A stretch of 64,000 nt of DNA from an endosymbiont of unidentified scaly snail isolate Monju (GTDB lineage Bacteria; Pseudomonadota; Gammaproteobacteria; Chromatiales; Chromatiaceae). Below, piece by piece: positions 1-8,328 of the stretch; the first letter of the stretch is position 1, and every line of letters starts with the position of its first letter. The stretch is taken from positions 372,001-436,000 of the forward strand of contig NZ_AP012978.1 in the NCBI RefSeq assembly GCF_000801295.1. Direction: 5' to 3'. The notes beneath the pieces are model-generated. The model was not told where the DNA came from. It worked only from the letters and a program-made list of their open reading frames with translations, and did not search any database. A program made the position numbers and the translations under genes.

Positions 1-52
1 AGAAGGTGGCGGGCGAAGAAAACTTGAACCAGTTGATAAGCCTGTTCTGCAT
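1..52 (-). CDS. ccmC: CcmC haem exporter subunit, N-terminal fragment (runs off the left edge)
   Basis: Only the first 17 codons are in the window. They read MQNRLINWFKFSSPATF, which matches the usual CcmC opening (a basic/amphipathic stretch followed by S-P-x-x-F). CcmC is an integral inner-membrane protein that presents haem to CcmE during cytochrome c maturation. The position supports the call: it lies downstream of ccmA and ccmB on the same strand, in the standard ccmABC order. The gap to ccmB is about 140 bases, longer than usual. No strong ribosome binding site is visible, so the exact start is uncertain. Confidence 0.6.
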   Translation of the reverse strand, partial: MQNRLINWFKFSSPATF

Positions 53-193
53 GTGATTGCGGTGTGTTGGGGGTGGTTCGGGCGAGCCGTGAGGTTAACC
101 GATGATCTAGACCCACGCAAAAGGCGCAAGTTCACCCTTGCCGTCGGTGTCTCGTGGATTTATGACGCAGGTCATATCGGCCTGCGAACGTGG

Positions 194-862
194 TCATTCG
201 CTGGCGACTCGCAGTGCGGCTGCGGTGGCCAGCGGGGTGCCGAGGAGGGCCACCAGCAGGATGGCCCCGAGCATCGACAGGTGCGCCCCGCCGCCCAGGC
301 CCGAGGTGGTTGCCTCCACCGCGCCGGCGCCGAAGATCAGCACCGGAATGTAGAGTGGCAGCACCAGCAGAGCCACCAGCACGCCACCCGAACGCAGCCC
401 CAGGGTGAGTGCCGCGCCGATGGCGCCCAGCAGGCTGAGGGGGGGCGTGCCCAGCAGCAGCGACCAGACCATGACGGTCAGTGCCTCGGCCGAGAGGTCG
501 TATTGCAGGCCCAGCACCGGGGCCATGATCACCAGCGGCAGGCCGGTGATCAGCCAGTGCGCGATCACCTTGCCGATCACCAGCAGCGGCAGCGGTTGTG
601 GGGCCAGCAGCATCTGTTCGAGGGTGCCGTCGCGGTGGTCGGCCAGGAACAGTTGCTCGAGTGCCAGCATGGAGGCGAGCAGGGCGCCTACCCAGACCAC
701 CCCGGGGGCAATCAGGCGCAGGGTGTCGAGTTCCGGGCCGATACCCAGCGGGAACAGGCTGACCACGATGAGGAAGAAGATCAGGGTGGTGAACACATCG
801 GTGCGCCGACGCAGGGCGATGGTCACGTCGCGGCGCACGATCCAGAACAGCGCCTCAAGCAT
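194..862 (-). CDS. ccmB: Haem exporter protein CcmB
   Basis: The product is 222 residues, the usual CcmB length. CcmB is the membrane subunit of the CcmABCD ABC complex that releases holo-CcmE during c-type cytochrome assembly in the periplasm. Six hydrophobic segments can be seen, including a first one near residues 25-45 and a C-terminal one ending in an Ala-rich tail. The family-typical stretch LFLADHRDGTLEQMLLAP lies around residues 72-89. Its start overlaps the end of ccmA by 8 bases, indicating translational coupling. The dihaem cytochrome at 2424 is a plausible client of this system. Confidence 0.95.
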   Translation of the reverse strand: MLEALFWIVRRDVTIALRRRTDVFTTLIFFLIVVSLFPLGIGPELDTLRLIAPGVVWVGALLASMLALEQLFLADHRDGTLEQMLLAPQPLPLLVIGKVIAHWLITGLPLVIMAPVLGLQYDLSAEALTVMVWSLLLGTPPLSLLGAIGAALTLGLRSGGVLVALLVLPLYIPVLIFGAGAVEATTSGLGGGAHLSMLGAILLVALLGTPLATAAALRVASE

Positions 863-1511
863 GGCTCACCTCCGGGGTCTCCGCGCCCAGAGTGACACAG
901 CAGACGGTGCCCGAGGTCAGATCGACCTCCTGGTGGGTGGTAAGGATGACCATGCCGCCACGTGCCAGGTGATCGCGGATCACCGCCTGCAGGGTGTTCA
1001 CCGCGGCCACGTCCAGGGCACTGAAGGGTTCGTCCAGGATCCACAGTGCCGCCCGGCTGCACCACAGGCGGGCCAGTGCCACGCGGCGCTTCTGACCCTG
1101 CGAGAGGTGCTTGATCGGCAGGTCCTCGTGACCGCTCAGACCAATGTCTTCGAGCAACCGCCAGGCGGCCTGTTCATCCATGGCATGGCCGCGCACCGCG
1201 CCGTCCATGCGCAGGTTCTCGATGGCGTTGAGGTCGCCCTTGAGCGCGTTGAGATGGCCGAGATAGAGCAGCTCGTCGTGGAAGGCGTCGCGCTGGCGCT
1301 GGATCGGCTCGCCATTCCACAACACCTCGCCCGATTCCGGCTGCAGCAGCCCCGCCAGGGTGCGCAGCAGGGTGGTCTTGCCACTGCCGTTGGGACCACG
1401 CAGGTACATCAGCTGGCCGCTCTCGAGCGAGAAGTCGAGGCAGCGGAACAGCTGCCGGTCTCCCCGGCTGCAGCAGAGCTTGCTGGTCTCCAGGCGGTGG
1501 GTTGGGTTCAC
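855..1511 (-). CDS. ccmA: Haem exporter ATP-binding protein CcmA
   Basis: The product is a 218-residue ABC ATPase of the cytochrome c maturation system. The Walker A motif GPNGSGKT is at about residues 39-46, the signature LSQGQ at 136-140 and the Walker B LWILDEP at 156-162. The protein energises the CcmBC membrane complex that frees haem-loaded CcmE. It is the first visible gene of the ccm operon, followed by the overlapping ccmB. The 183 bases upstream separate it from the divergent Crp/Fnr-like gene at 1695, so the two could share a control region. Confidence 0.95.
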   Translation of the reverse strand: MNPTHRLETSKLCCSRGDRQLFRCLDFSLESGQLMYLRGPNGSGKTTLLRTLAGLLQPESGEVLWNGEPIQRQRDAFHDELLYLGHLNALKGDLNAIENLRMDGAVRGHAMDEQAAWRLLEDIGLSGHEDLPIKHLSQGQKRRVALARLWCSRAALWILDEPFSALDVAAVNTLQAVIRDHLARGGMVILTTHQEVDLTSGTVCCVTLGAETPEVSHA

Positions 1512-1694
1512 GTCTCGGCTTCTGGTCGAGGGCTGCTGAGGACCGGCAGTCTACACCATCGGGCCGGGATGCGGGTTTACCCCTCATGCAATTTGGGAAG
1601 ACTCGTGCAAAGATTGGCGAACGACCCGCTTTCGCGGGGACGAGAATACCGGCGTCGGAGCGGCGCCGCCGAGTCCTTGGAAAAGAGGGATTGC

Positions 1695-2330
1695 ATGTCC
1701 AGGTTCCTGAAGCCGCGTGCCCGGCCGACCCAGTGCGCGGCCTGTCCCATCCGCCAGAACGCGCTGTTCCAGGTGGTACCCGTCAGCTATATAGATGATG
1801 CCCAGTCGCGGCGTACCGACCAGTATCACCTGCCGGCGCGGCGTCTGCTCTATGAGGAGGGGGCGCCGGCGACCATGGCCTACACCCTCTACGAAGGGTG
1901 GTTGATGTTGTACCGTTCGCATTCCGACGGGCGCCGCCAGGGGCTGCGCGTGGCCCTGCCTGGCGACTTCTTGGGTTACATGCCGCCCGGCGAGGGGTAT
2001 ATCCACCATTCCGCGCTGGCAATCACCAACGCGGTGGTCTGCGGTTTTGGCCAGGCTGGCCTGCACGAGATGATGGGCAAGCATCCCGATCTGGCCGCGC
2101 ACATCACCCGTATCCAGGCGCGCTACATGGCCAGTTGCCAGAGCGCCATGCTGGGCCTGGGGCGCAAGACCGCCGAGCAGCGCATCGCCTTCCTGATTGC
2201 CGAGCTGTTCCACCGGCTGCGCAAGCGGCGCCTGCGGATGGATGGCATCGCTCGCGCCGAGCGACAGCGGCTGGAGATTCTCGATCTGGATGCCCTGGTC
2301 CGGTTGGGCGAGTTCGTCGAAACCGAGTAG
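1695..2330 (+). CDS. Crp/Fnr-family protein apparently lacking its helix-turn-helix
   Basis: The reading frame from the ATG at 1695 gives 211 residues. The N-terminus carries a CxxC pair (CAACPIRQNALF, residues 14-25), as in FixK/FNR-like proteins. Residues 35-120 form the cyclic-nucleotide-binding-like beta roll, and the long dimerisation helix follows. At about residues 160-182 it reads GRKTAEQRIAFLIAELFHRL, the normal lead-in to a Crp-type HTH. After RMDG it goes directly to IARAERQRLEILDLDALVRL, the normal tail that follows the recognition helix. The 25-35 residues of the HTH itself are missing in frame. If so, it cannot bind DNA in the usual way and may be a non-functional remnant or a dominant-negative partner. 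The frame is open far upstream, but this start fits the family N-terminus. Confidence 0.8.
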   Translation: MSRFLKPRARPTQCAACPIRQNALFQVVPVSYIDDAQSRRTDQYHLPARRLLYEEGAPATMAYTLYEGWLMLYRSHSDGRRQGLRVALPGDFLGYMPPGEGYIHHSALAITNAVVCGFGQAGLHEMMGKHPDLAAHITRIQARYMASCQSAMLGLGRKTAEQRIAFLIAELFHRLRKRRLRMDGIARAERQRLEILDLDALVRLGEFVETE

Positions 2331-2369
2331 TTCTCCCTGCCAGGGATAGGTAATTGTATCGCCAGCCGG

Positions 2370-2375
2370 TATAAT
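2370..2375 (+). promoter_or_regulatory. Putative -10 element (TATAAT) for the dihaem cytochrome gene
   Basis: A perfect TATAAT lies 48 bases before the GTG start at 2424. No convincing -35 hexamer is seen at 16-18 bases upstream, so an activator may be needed or the match may be chance. Confidence 0.4.
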
Positions 2376-2423
2376 CGCGGCCGAATTTCACCCTTTCGAC
2401 CCACTTCATCACGGGAGATTGCC

Positions 2424-3317
2424 GTGTCCGCACAAAACGATTCTGGTTTCCTGCGCATGTTTCTCTTCGTTCTGGGCGCTCTGGTCGCCTTTACCATCCT
2501 CATCATGTTTGCCGCCGGCTCGGTGAGTGAAACGCTCGAGGAGAAACACGGCAGCGACAGCCGTAAGCAGGCCGCAATCGCCGAGCGCATCAAGCCGGTG
2601 GGCGAGGTGGCCGTGGCCAAGGCCGGTGCCGCGCCCGCCGCCCCGCGTTCCGGCAAGGACGTGGTTGGCGCCGTCTGCGGCGCCTGCCACGCCACCGGCG
2701 CGCTGAATGCGCCCAAGATCGGCAGCGCCGATCAGTGGCAGCCGCGCTTCGACGCCAACGGCGGTCTCGACGGTCTGGTCAAGAGCGCCATTGCCGGCAA
2801 GGGCGCCATGCCGCCGCGTGGGGGCGGCAATGTCAGCGACGAGGAACTGCGTAACGCCATTACCTACATGTTGAAGCAGGCCGGTATCGATGCCGGTGCT
2901 GGCGATGGCAAGGCCGCGGCGGCTGCGCCGGTCAGCCCGGCACAGGCCGCTGCCGACATGGTCGGCAGCGCCGTCGAGGCGGCGACCCAGGCTGCGGGCC
3001 CGGCAATGAATGCCGTCACCGAGGCGGTGGCGCCTGGCGCCAGTCAGCCTGCCGCCGCGCCGGCGGTCGAAGACGCCAGCGCGCTGGCCCAGGCCAAGGG
3101 TTGCCTGGGTTGTCACCAGGTGGCGGCCAAGGTGCTCGGCCCGGCCTACAAGGATGTTGCGGCCAAGTACCGCGGGGATGCGGGGGCGCTCGACCGCCTG
3201 GTGGCCAAGGTCAAGTCCGGTGGCGCCGGTGTCTGGGGGCAGATCCCCATGCCGCCCAACAACGTGAGCGACGAGGAGGCTACCCGCCTGGTGAAGTGGA
3301 TCCTCAGCCTGCAGTGA
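2424..3317 (+). CDS. Membrane-anchored dihaem cytochrome c (c5-type)
   Basis: The product has 297 residues. One N-terminal membrane helix (about residues 11-31) has no obvious cleavage site, so the protein is probably tethered in the inner membrane facing the periplasm. Two CxxCH haem sites are present: CGACH at 85-89 and CLGCH at 227-231. Each is followed by a candidate axial methionine (M129 in GAMPP, M276 in IPMPPN). The two domains are joined by an Ala/Pro-rich linker (about 155-220). The first domain resembles cytochrome c5, the second a c-551/c5 module. Such proteins carry electrons between the quinol-oxidising complexes and oxidases. The GTG start is preceded by a purine-rich stretch (cgggaga) at a suitable distance, and a strong terminator follows the gene. 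Confidence 0.88.
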   Translation: MSAQNDSGFLRMFLFVLGALVAFTILIMFAAGSVSETLEEKHGSDSRKQAAIAERIKPVGEVAVAKAGAAPAAPRSGKDVVGAVCGACHATGALNAPKIGSADQWQPRFDANGGLDGLVKSAIAGKGAMPPRGGGNVSDEELRNAITYMLKQAGIDAGAGDGKAAAAAPVSPAQAAADMVGSAVEAATQAAGPAMNAVTEAVAPGASQPAAAPAVEDASALAQAKGCLGCHQVAAKVLGPAYKDVAAKYRGDAGALDRLVAKVKSGGAGVWGQIPMPPNNVSDEEATRLVKWILSLQ

Positions 3318-3367
3318 TCGTTCGGCGGTCCCGTACCGTACCGCCTGAGCCGATCCTCGACTGGCCA

Positions 3368-3396
3368 GGCCCCGCCCTCGTGGCGGGGCCTTTTTT
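3368..3396 (+). terminator. Rho-independent terminator after the dihaem cytochrome gene
   Basis: A perfect 9-bp stem (GGCCCCGCC / GGCGGGGCC) encloses a 5-base loop and runs straight into six T. It begins 50 bases after the stop codon. Confidence 0.93.
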
Positions 3397-3464
3397 GTAT
3401 CGGCGAGCGGGTACCTGGGTTCGTGCTCACCGGCGGGGAAACACGGGGCCGTCGGACAGGCAAC

Positions 3465-3488
3465 AAAAAACCCCGCCGGATGGCGGGG
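3465..3488 (-). terminator. Rho-independent terminator for the sulfur-globule-like gene
   Basis: On the minus strand a 7-bp perfect stem (CCCCGCC / GGCGGGG, loop of four) is followed by six T. It sits about 28 bases beyond the stop codon of the gene at 3516-3857 and faces the terminator at 3368-3396. Confidence 0.88.
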
Positions 3489-3515
3489 TCTCTGCCGTCG
3501 GCAAGGGCGCCGGTC

Positions 3516-3857
3516 TTACTTGGCGGCCGGGGCCTGCGGAGCGGCGGGGGCAGCAGCCGGGGCCGGAGCGGCAGCCGGTGCCACCGGGGCGCCATAGTAG
3601 TAGGGCGCATAGTAGGGCTGGTCGTAACCATAGCCCGAGAAGTTGCCGTCGGTCGAGCCGTTGCCCTTGAAGTCGCCAGCGGTCTTGCCACGGCCCTTGA
3701 AGGTCATGGAGAAGGTGGCCTCGCCTTCGGCGTTGCCGTTGCCGACGAAGTCGCCGTTGCCGTTGTAGGCACCGTTGGTGGAACCATTGTTGGAATCCCA
3801 GAAGGCAGCGGCCTGGGCGGAAGCGATGATGGCAGCGATAGCGATGATCTTTTTCAT
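3516..3857 (-). CDS. Sulfur-globule-like secreted low-complexity protein
   Basis: The product has 113 residues. A clear signal peptide (MKKIIAIAAIIASAQA) is predicted to be cleaved before AAFWDSNNG. The mature part is rich in Gly, Asn, Asp, Tyr and Phe, with irregular repeats of the type NGNGDFVGNGN and KGNGSTDGNFSG, then a Tyr-rich patch (YYAPYYYGAP) and a Pro/Ala tail. The AFWxxNNG opening and the Gly/Asn/Tyr bias are typical of sulfur globule envelope proteins of purple and colourless sulfur bacteria, which coat periplasmic sulfur deposits. The call rests on composition and not on a catalytic motif, so another secreted structural protein is possible. The start is set by the signal peptide and an AAGGAG site 8-12 bases upstream; the longer open frame to 3929 is unlikely. 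Confidence 0.65.
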   Translation of the reverse strand: MKKIIAIAAIIASAQAAAFWDSNNGSTNGAYNGNGDFVGNGNAEGEATFSMTFKGRGKTAGDFKGNGSTDGNFSGYGYDQPYYAPYYYGAPVAPAAAPAPAAAPAAPQAPAAK

Positions 3858-4044
3858 GACAGCTCTCCTTGTGAATTCGTTATTGCGAGGTTCGGGAATT
3901 CGGCGGTACTGCTGCCGGTGTTCACGCACAAGTATATTAGTAAATGCTTAAATGTCAATACGCTGATATTTGCATGGCGCAAACGGGGGGGGCGCGGCGG
4001 GGCGCCGATCCCACATGCAGGAGGGCTCGTCCCCGGGCCCAACA

Positions 4045-4097
4045 TTCGCGGCGAGGACGCCGCTCCTGCCCGTAGGAGGCTCGTCCCCGGGCCGAAC
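4045..4097 (+). repeat. REP-like dispersed repeat, copy A, within the 3858-4220 gene-free stretch
   Basis: This 53-base unit recurs at 30618-30670 with about five differences. It contains a small hairpin (GCGGCG-AGGA-CGCCGC) and a GTCCCCGGGCC segment. The end of the unit (ggctcgtccccgggcc) is also duplicated just upstream at 4024-4039. Both copies are intergenic and precede a gene on the plus strand (trpE here). The rest of 3858-4220 shows only an AT-rich patch near 3930-3970, which probably carries the promoter of the sulfur-globule-like gene. Confidence 0.75.
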
Positions 4098-4220
4098 AGG
4101 GGGCTGCAGCACCTTTGGCTTGGCCTCTGCGCGGTTTTTGGCTATGGTTCGGACTTTCAGGCATTCGGACGACCACACCATGGCCCTGGCAGCCCACCAC
4201 AGAAAGGAAAAGACCACGCG

Positions 4221-4283
4221 ATGGCGTTGAGCGCTGTCGTGTCGCTGTTCCTTGTCTTTCTGTCTGCGTGGAGTCCCTCATGA
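4221..4283 (+). CDS. Possible 20-codon leader ORF coupled to trpE
   Basis: An ATG at 4221 opens a 20-codon [23 protein letters not shown], whose stop overlaps the trpE start (ATGA). A purine-rich site (agaaagga) lies about 12 bases upstream. The peptide is hydrophobic and has one Trp codon near its end, so it is not a classical tandem-Trp attenuator. A second short ORF (4180-4230) ends in Trp-Arg just before it. No attenuator hairpin with a T run is visible. Either may be a chance frame or a leader that controls trpE by coupling. Confidence 0.25.
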   Translation: MALSAVVSLFLVFLSAWSPS

Positions 4284-5776
4284 ATCCTGAGCAATTCGCC
4301 GCCCTGCAGGCGCAGGGCTACAACCGCATCCCGGTGGTGCGCGAGGTGCTGGCCGACCTCGACACCCCGCTCAGCGTTTATCTCAAGCTGGTCGACGGTC
4401 CCTACGGCTATCTCTTTGAATCGGTCCACGGCGGCGAGAAGTGGGGCCGCTATTCCATCATCGGCCTGCCGGCCCGCACCCGCCTGGAGGTGCGTGGCGG
4501 CCAGGTGCGCCTGATCGGCGAGGCCGGCGAGGAGGTGGTCGAGAGTGACGACCCGCTGGCCTTCGTGGAGGATTTCCGCGCCCGCTTCCGGGTGCCGGCG
4601 CTCGAGGGGCTGCCGCGCTTCCACGGCGGCCTGGTGGGCTATTTCGGCTATGACACCGTCGGCTACATCGAGCCGCGCCTGCGCAATCCCGACAAGCCCG
4701 ACCCGTTGGGTACGCCCGACATCCTGCTGATGGTCTCGGACGAGGTGGTGGTGTTCGACAATCTGCGCGGGCGCATGTACATCGTGGTACACTCCGATGT
4801 GGAGGCCGGACAGACCCTGGCGGATGCCGAGGCGCGGATCGAGACGCTCTACCGGCGCATGCAGACCGGGGCCCCGCGCCCGGAATTGCCGCCGTCACGG
4901 AAAGTGCAGGAGTCGGACTTCGTCTCCGGCTTCACCGAGGCGGGCTTCAAGGCGGCGGTGGGGCGCATCAAGCAGTACATCCTCGACGGCGACTGCATGC
5001 AGGTGGTGCTCTCGCAGCGCCTGAGCATCCCCTTCTCGGCGCGCCCGCTGGATCTGTACCGCGCGCTGCGCGGGCTCAATCCCTCGCCCTACATGTACTT
5101 CCTCGATCTCGACGAATTCCAGATCGTCGGCTCCTCGCCGGAGATCCTGGTGCGCCTGGAAGACGGCGAGATCACGGTGCGGCCCATCGCCGGTACCCGC
5201 CGTCGCGGTCACACCGAGGAAGAAGATGGTGCGCTGGAGACCGAACTGCTGGCCGATCCCAAGGAGCTGGCCGAGCACCTGATGCTGATCGACCTGGGGC
5301 GCAACGACGTGGGCCGGGTGGCCAGGGTCGGCACGGTGCGGCTCACCGAGAAGATGGTGGTGGAGCGCTATTCGCACGTGATGCACATCGTCTCCAATGT
5401 CGTTGGTGAACTGCGTGAGGGGCTGTCCGCCATGGACGTGCTGCGCGCCACCTTCCCGGCCGGTACCGTTTCGGGGGCGCCCAAGATCCGCGCCATGGAG
5501 ATCATCGACGAGCTCGAGCCGGTCAAGCGCGGCATCTATGCCGGCGCGGTGGGGTACCTAGCCTGGAACGGCAATATGGATACCGCGATTGCCATCCGCA
5601 CTGCGGTGATCAAGGGGGGGCAGTTGCATATCCAGGCGGGTGCCGGGGTGGTTGCCGACTCGCGCCCGGAACTGGAGTGGAAGGAGACCATGAACAAGGG
5701 GCGGGCGGTGTTCCGCGCGGTGGCGTTGGCCGAGGCCGGCCTGGACAGGGCGATCGGTACGGATGGGGAGGGCTGA
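4280..5776 (+). CDS. trpE: Anthranilate synthase component I
   Basis: The product has 498 residues, full length for TrpE. It converts chorismate to anthranilate with ammonia passed from TrpG, the first committed step of tryptophan synthesis. The N-terminal domain starts [18 protein letters not shown]. The C-terminal chorismate-binding domain contains [39 protein letters not shown] (about residues 290-312) and [18 protein letters not shown] (about 393-410). The start at 4280 is chosen because GGAG lies 6 bases upstream and the family N-terminus begins here, although the frame is open further upstream. trpG follows at once. Confidence 0.96.
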   Translation: MNPEQFAALQAQGYNRIPVVREVLADLDTPLSVYLKLVDGPYGYLFESVHGGEKWGRYSIIGLPARTRLEVRGGQVRLIGEAGEEVVESDDPLAFVEDFRARFRVPALEGLPRFHGGLVGYFGYDTVGYIEPRLRNPDKPDPLGTPDILLMVSDEVVVFDNLRGRMYIVVHSDVEAGQTLADAEARIETLYRRMQTGAPRPELPPSRKVQESDFVSGFTEAGFKAAVGRIKQYILDGDCMQVVLSQRLSIPFSARPLDLYRALRGLNPSPYMYFLDLDEFQIVGSSPEILVRLEDGEITVRPIAGTRRRGHTEEEDGALETELLADPKELAEHLMLIDLGRNDVGRVARVGTVRLTEKMVVERYSHVMHIVSNVVGELREGLSAMDVLRATFPAGTVSGAPKIRAMEIIDELEPVKRGIYAGAVGYLAWNGNMDTAIAIRTAVIKGGQLHIQAGAGVVADSRPELEWKETMNKGRAVFRAVALAEAGLDRAIGTDGEG

Positions 5777-5779
5777 GCC

Positions 5780-6382
5780 GTGCTGCTGATGATCGACAAT
5801 TACGATTCCTTCACCTTCAACATCGTGCAGTACCTGGGTGAGCTGGGCGCCGAGGTGAAGGTGGTGCGCAACGACGAGATCGACATCAATGGCATCGAGA
5901 CCCTGGCCCCGGAACGGCTGGTGATCTCCCCCGGTCCCTGCACTCCGCACGAGGCCGGCATTTCGGTCGAGGCCATCCGCCACTTTGCCGGGCGCCTGCC
6001 CATCCTGGGGGCCTGCCTGGGACACCAGTCCATCGGCGAGGCCTTCGGCGCGCGCATCGTGCATGCGCGCGAGGTGATGCACGGAAAGACCTCGCCGGTA
6101 TACCACGCCGATGTCGGGGTGTTCACCGGGCTCGACAACCCGTTCCGCGCCACCCGTTATCATTCGCTGGTGATCGAAAGGGAGTCGCTGCCGGACTGTC
6201 TCGAGGTGACCGCCTGGACCGAGCATGATGGCGAGGTGGACGAGATCATGGGCGTCCGTCACCGCGAACACGACATCCAGGGCGTGCAGTTCCACCCGGA
6301 ATCCATCCTCACCGAGCAGGGGCACCAGCTGCTGAAGAATTTTCTGGATGGTAAATGGCCGCAAAGGGCGCAAAGGGCTTGA
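5780..6382 (+). CDS. trpG: Anthranilate/aminodeoxychorismate synthase glutaminase component
   Basis: The product is a 200-residue class I glutamine amidotransferase. The nucleophile is in [14 protein letters not shown] (Cys near residue 79) and the His-Glu pair in VQFHPES (near 172). It supplies ammonia to TrpE and probably also to PabB, as in other gammaproteobacteria with a single TrpG/PabA. It starts with GTG three bases after the trpE stop. The last codons (KWPQRAQRA) are unusual: they are the left arm of an inverted-repeat element that continues to 6470, so the C-terminal tail was acquired from the repeat. Confidence 0.94.
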   Translation: MLLMIDNYDSFTFNIVQYLGELGAEVKVVRNDEIDINGIETLAPERLVISPGPCTPHEAGISVEAIRHFAGRLPILGACLGHQSIGEAFGARIVHAREVMHGKTSPVYHADVGVFTGLDNPFRATRYHSLVIERESLPDCLEVTAWTEHDGEVDEIMGVRHREHDIQGVQFHPESILTEQGHQLLKNFLDGKWPQRAQRA

Positions 6383-6470
6383 ATGCGAGACGATTCAGCC
6401 GGTCGGGTTTCGATCTGACATGGCGGGCTGCAACCCAGCCGGTGGCATTTTCGCGTCCTTCGCGGTAAAT
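6355..6470. repeat. Degenerate inverted-repeat element between trpG and trpD
   Basis: The left arm (CCGCAAAGGGCGCAAAGG, 6359-6376) is roughly complementary to the right arm (cgcgtccttcgcggtaaat, 6452-6470). It belongs to the same type as the elements at 13801-13933 and 33565-33742, in which short units such as CACRAAGGACACRAAGG face each other. The left arm overlaps the 3' end of trpG and supplies its last codons. Confidence 0.55.
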
Positions 6471-6490
6471 CTGAATGCTTGGAGTACTGG

Positions 6491-7522
6491 ATGATGAACA
6501 TGTCTCAGGCAATCGCGCGGGTGGTCGATCGGGGGGATCTCTCGGCCGGGGAGATGACCGAGGTAATGCGCACCATCATGACCGGCGGCGCCACCGATGC
6601 GCAGATCGGTGGTTTCCTGATCGGTCTGCGCATGAAGGGTGAGACGGTGACCGAGATCGCGGCCGCGGCCTCGGTGATGCGCGAGCTGGCTGCCGGCGTG
6701 GATATCGGCGGGCTGCCGCACGCGGTGGATATCGTGGGCACCGGGGGCGATGCCTCCGGCACCTTCAACATCTCGACGGCCAGCATGTTCGTGGCCGCCG
6801 CCGCGGGCTGTCACGTGGCCAAGCACGGCAACCGCTCGGTCTCCAGCAAGTCGGGCAGCGCCGACGCGCTGGAGGCTGCGGGCATTCACCTGGGGCTGAC
6901 CCCCGAACAGGTCGAGCAATGCGTGCGCGAGGTCGGCGTGGGCTTCATGTTCGCACCCGGTCACCACAGTGCCATGAAACACGCCATCGGCCCGCGCAAG
7001 GAGATGGGGGTGCGCACCATCTTCAACGTTCTTGGGCCACTCACCAATCCCGCGGGGGTGCCCAACCTGCTGCTCGGGGTGTTCAGTGAAACCCTGCTCG
7101 AGCCGCTGGCCGAAGTGTTGCGTGAGCTGGGTGCGCGCCATGTCATGGTGGTGCATGCGCGCGAGGGGCTGAACGAGATCGGCATCGGCGATCTCACCGA
7201 CGTGGCCGAACTGCGCGATGGCGAGATCCGTCGTTACACCATCGATCCGGCCGAGCACGGCATCGAGCGCGCCGGGCTGGAGACGATCCGCGCCGAGGGC
7301 CCCGAGGAGAGCCTGGCTGCCATCCTCCGGGTATTTGCCGGCGAGCCGGGACCGGCGCGTGACATCGTCACCCTCAACGCCGGGGCGGCCATCTACGTGG
7401 CGGGCGTGGCCGACTCGCTGGCCGCGGGCCTGGTCCGGGCACGCGAGGCCATCGACAGCGGTGAAGCCGAGCGCCGCCTGCAGCGGCTGGCCGAGCTGAG
7501 CCAGCGCCCGGGGGCGGCATGA
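6491..7522 (+). CDS. trpD: Anthranilate phosphoribosyltransferase
   Basis: The product has 343 residues from the ATG at 6491. It joins anthranilate to PRPP to make phosphoribosyl-anthranilate. The PRPP-binding signature [18 protein letters not shown] is near residues 78-95, with [16 protein letters not shown] following and [17 protein letters not shown] near 172-188. The ATG at 6491 has GGAG six bases upstream, which is better supported than the TTG twelve bases earlier. The stop overlaps the trpC start (ATGA). The gap of about 108 bases to trpG is filled by a repeat element. Confidence 0.95.
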   Translation: MMNMSQAIARVVDRGDLSAGEMTEVMRTIMTGGATDAQIGGFLIGLRMKGETVTEIAAAASVMRELAAGVDIGGLPHAVDIVGTGGDASGTFNISTASMFVAAAAGCHVAKHGNRSVSSKSGSADALEAAGIHLGLTPEQVEQCVREVGVGFMFAPGHHSAMKHAIGPRKEMGVRTIFNVLGPLTNPAGVPNLLLGVFSETLLEPLAEVLRELGARHVMVVHAREGLNEIGIGDLTDVAELRDGEIRRYTIDPAEHGIERAGLETIRAEGPEESLAAILRVFAGEPGPARDIVTLNAGAAIYVAGVADSLAAGLVRAREAIDSGEAERRLQRLAELSQRPGAA

Positions 7523-8319
7523 GCGGCACGCCGGACATCCTGAAGAAGATCGTCGCGCGCAAGCACGAAGAGATTGCCGAGCGCCGCGCCGCTGTGCCCG
7601 AAACCGAGCTGGCCGCGCGCGTCCGCGAGATCGACGCCCCGCGCGGCTTCGTCGCCGCCCTCGAGGCGCGCATCGCTGCGGGACAGGCCGGCGTGATCGC
7701 CGAGATCAAGAAGGCCTCGCCGTCCAAGGGGGTGCTGCGCGAGCACTTCGACCCGGCGACGATCGCCGCCAGCTATGCCCGGCACGGGGCTGCCTGCCTG
7801 TCGGTGCTCACCGACCGTGACTTCTTTCAGGGCAGCGAGGCCTACCTGCAACAGGCGCGTGCGGCCTGCGAGTTGCCGGTGCTGCGCAAGGATTTCATCG
7901 TCGACCCCTACCAGGTGATCGAGGCGCGGGCCATCGGGGCGGACTGCATTCTGCTGATCGCCGCTTGCCTGGATGATGCGCAGATGACCGAACTCAACGC
8001 CCGGGCCCAGGCGCTCGGTATGGACGTGCTGGTGGAGGTGCATGATGCCGGTGAGCTGGAGCGCGCGCTGGCGCTGCCGGGGGCGCTGCTGGGGATCAAC
8101 AATCGCAACTTGCGCACCTTCGAGGTGAGTCTGGAGACCACCATTGAACTACTGCTGCCGGCCATTCCCGGCGGTCGCCTGGTGGTGACGGAGAGCGGCA
8201 TCCTGGCGCCGCAGGACGTGCACTACATGCGCGAGAACGGGGTACACGCCTTCCTGGTTGGCGAGGCCTTCATGCGCGCCGACGACCCTGGCGTACGGCT
8301 CGCCGAGTTGTTTGCCTGA
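7519..8319 (+). CDS. trpC: Indole-3-glycerol phosphate synthase
   Basis: The product is a 266-residue stand-alone TrpC TIM barrel, not fused to TrpF. It closes the ring of carboxyphenylamino-deoxyribulose phosphate to indole-3-glycerol phosphate. The catalytic lysine is in [18 protein letters not shown] (near residues 60-77). Other family stretches are [26 protein letters not shown]-type sequence near 190 and a late glycine-rich phosphate site. Translation is coupled to trpD by a 4-base overlap. No further trp gene follows; the next gene is on the other strand. Confidence 0.96.
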   Translation: MSGTPDILKKIVARKHEEIAERRAAVPETELAARVREIDAPRGFVAALEARIAAGQAGVIAEIKKASPSKGVLREHFDPATIAASYARHGAACLSVLTDRDFFQGSEAYLQQARAACELPVLRKDFIVDPYQVIEARAIGADCILLIAACLDDAQMTELNARAQALGMDVLVEVHDAGELERALALPGALLGINNRNLRTFEVSLETTIELLLPAIPGGRLVVTESGILAPQDVHYMRENGVHAFLVGEAFMRADDPGVRLAELFA

Positions 8320-8328
8320 ACCGTCGCT

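Noticed and set aside
162-175. Perfect dyad ATGAC-GCAG-GTCAT between ccmB and ccmC, FNR/DNR-like
   Set aside because: Five-base arms occur often by chance in 64 kb, the half-sites do not match TTGAT, and no -10 element lies at the right distance. Kept only as a weak possibility.
405-1694. Long plus-strand open frame continuing upstream of the Crp/Fnr-like gene
   Set aside because: It lies antisense to ccmB and ccmA and has no family similarity; the real gene begins at 1695.
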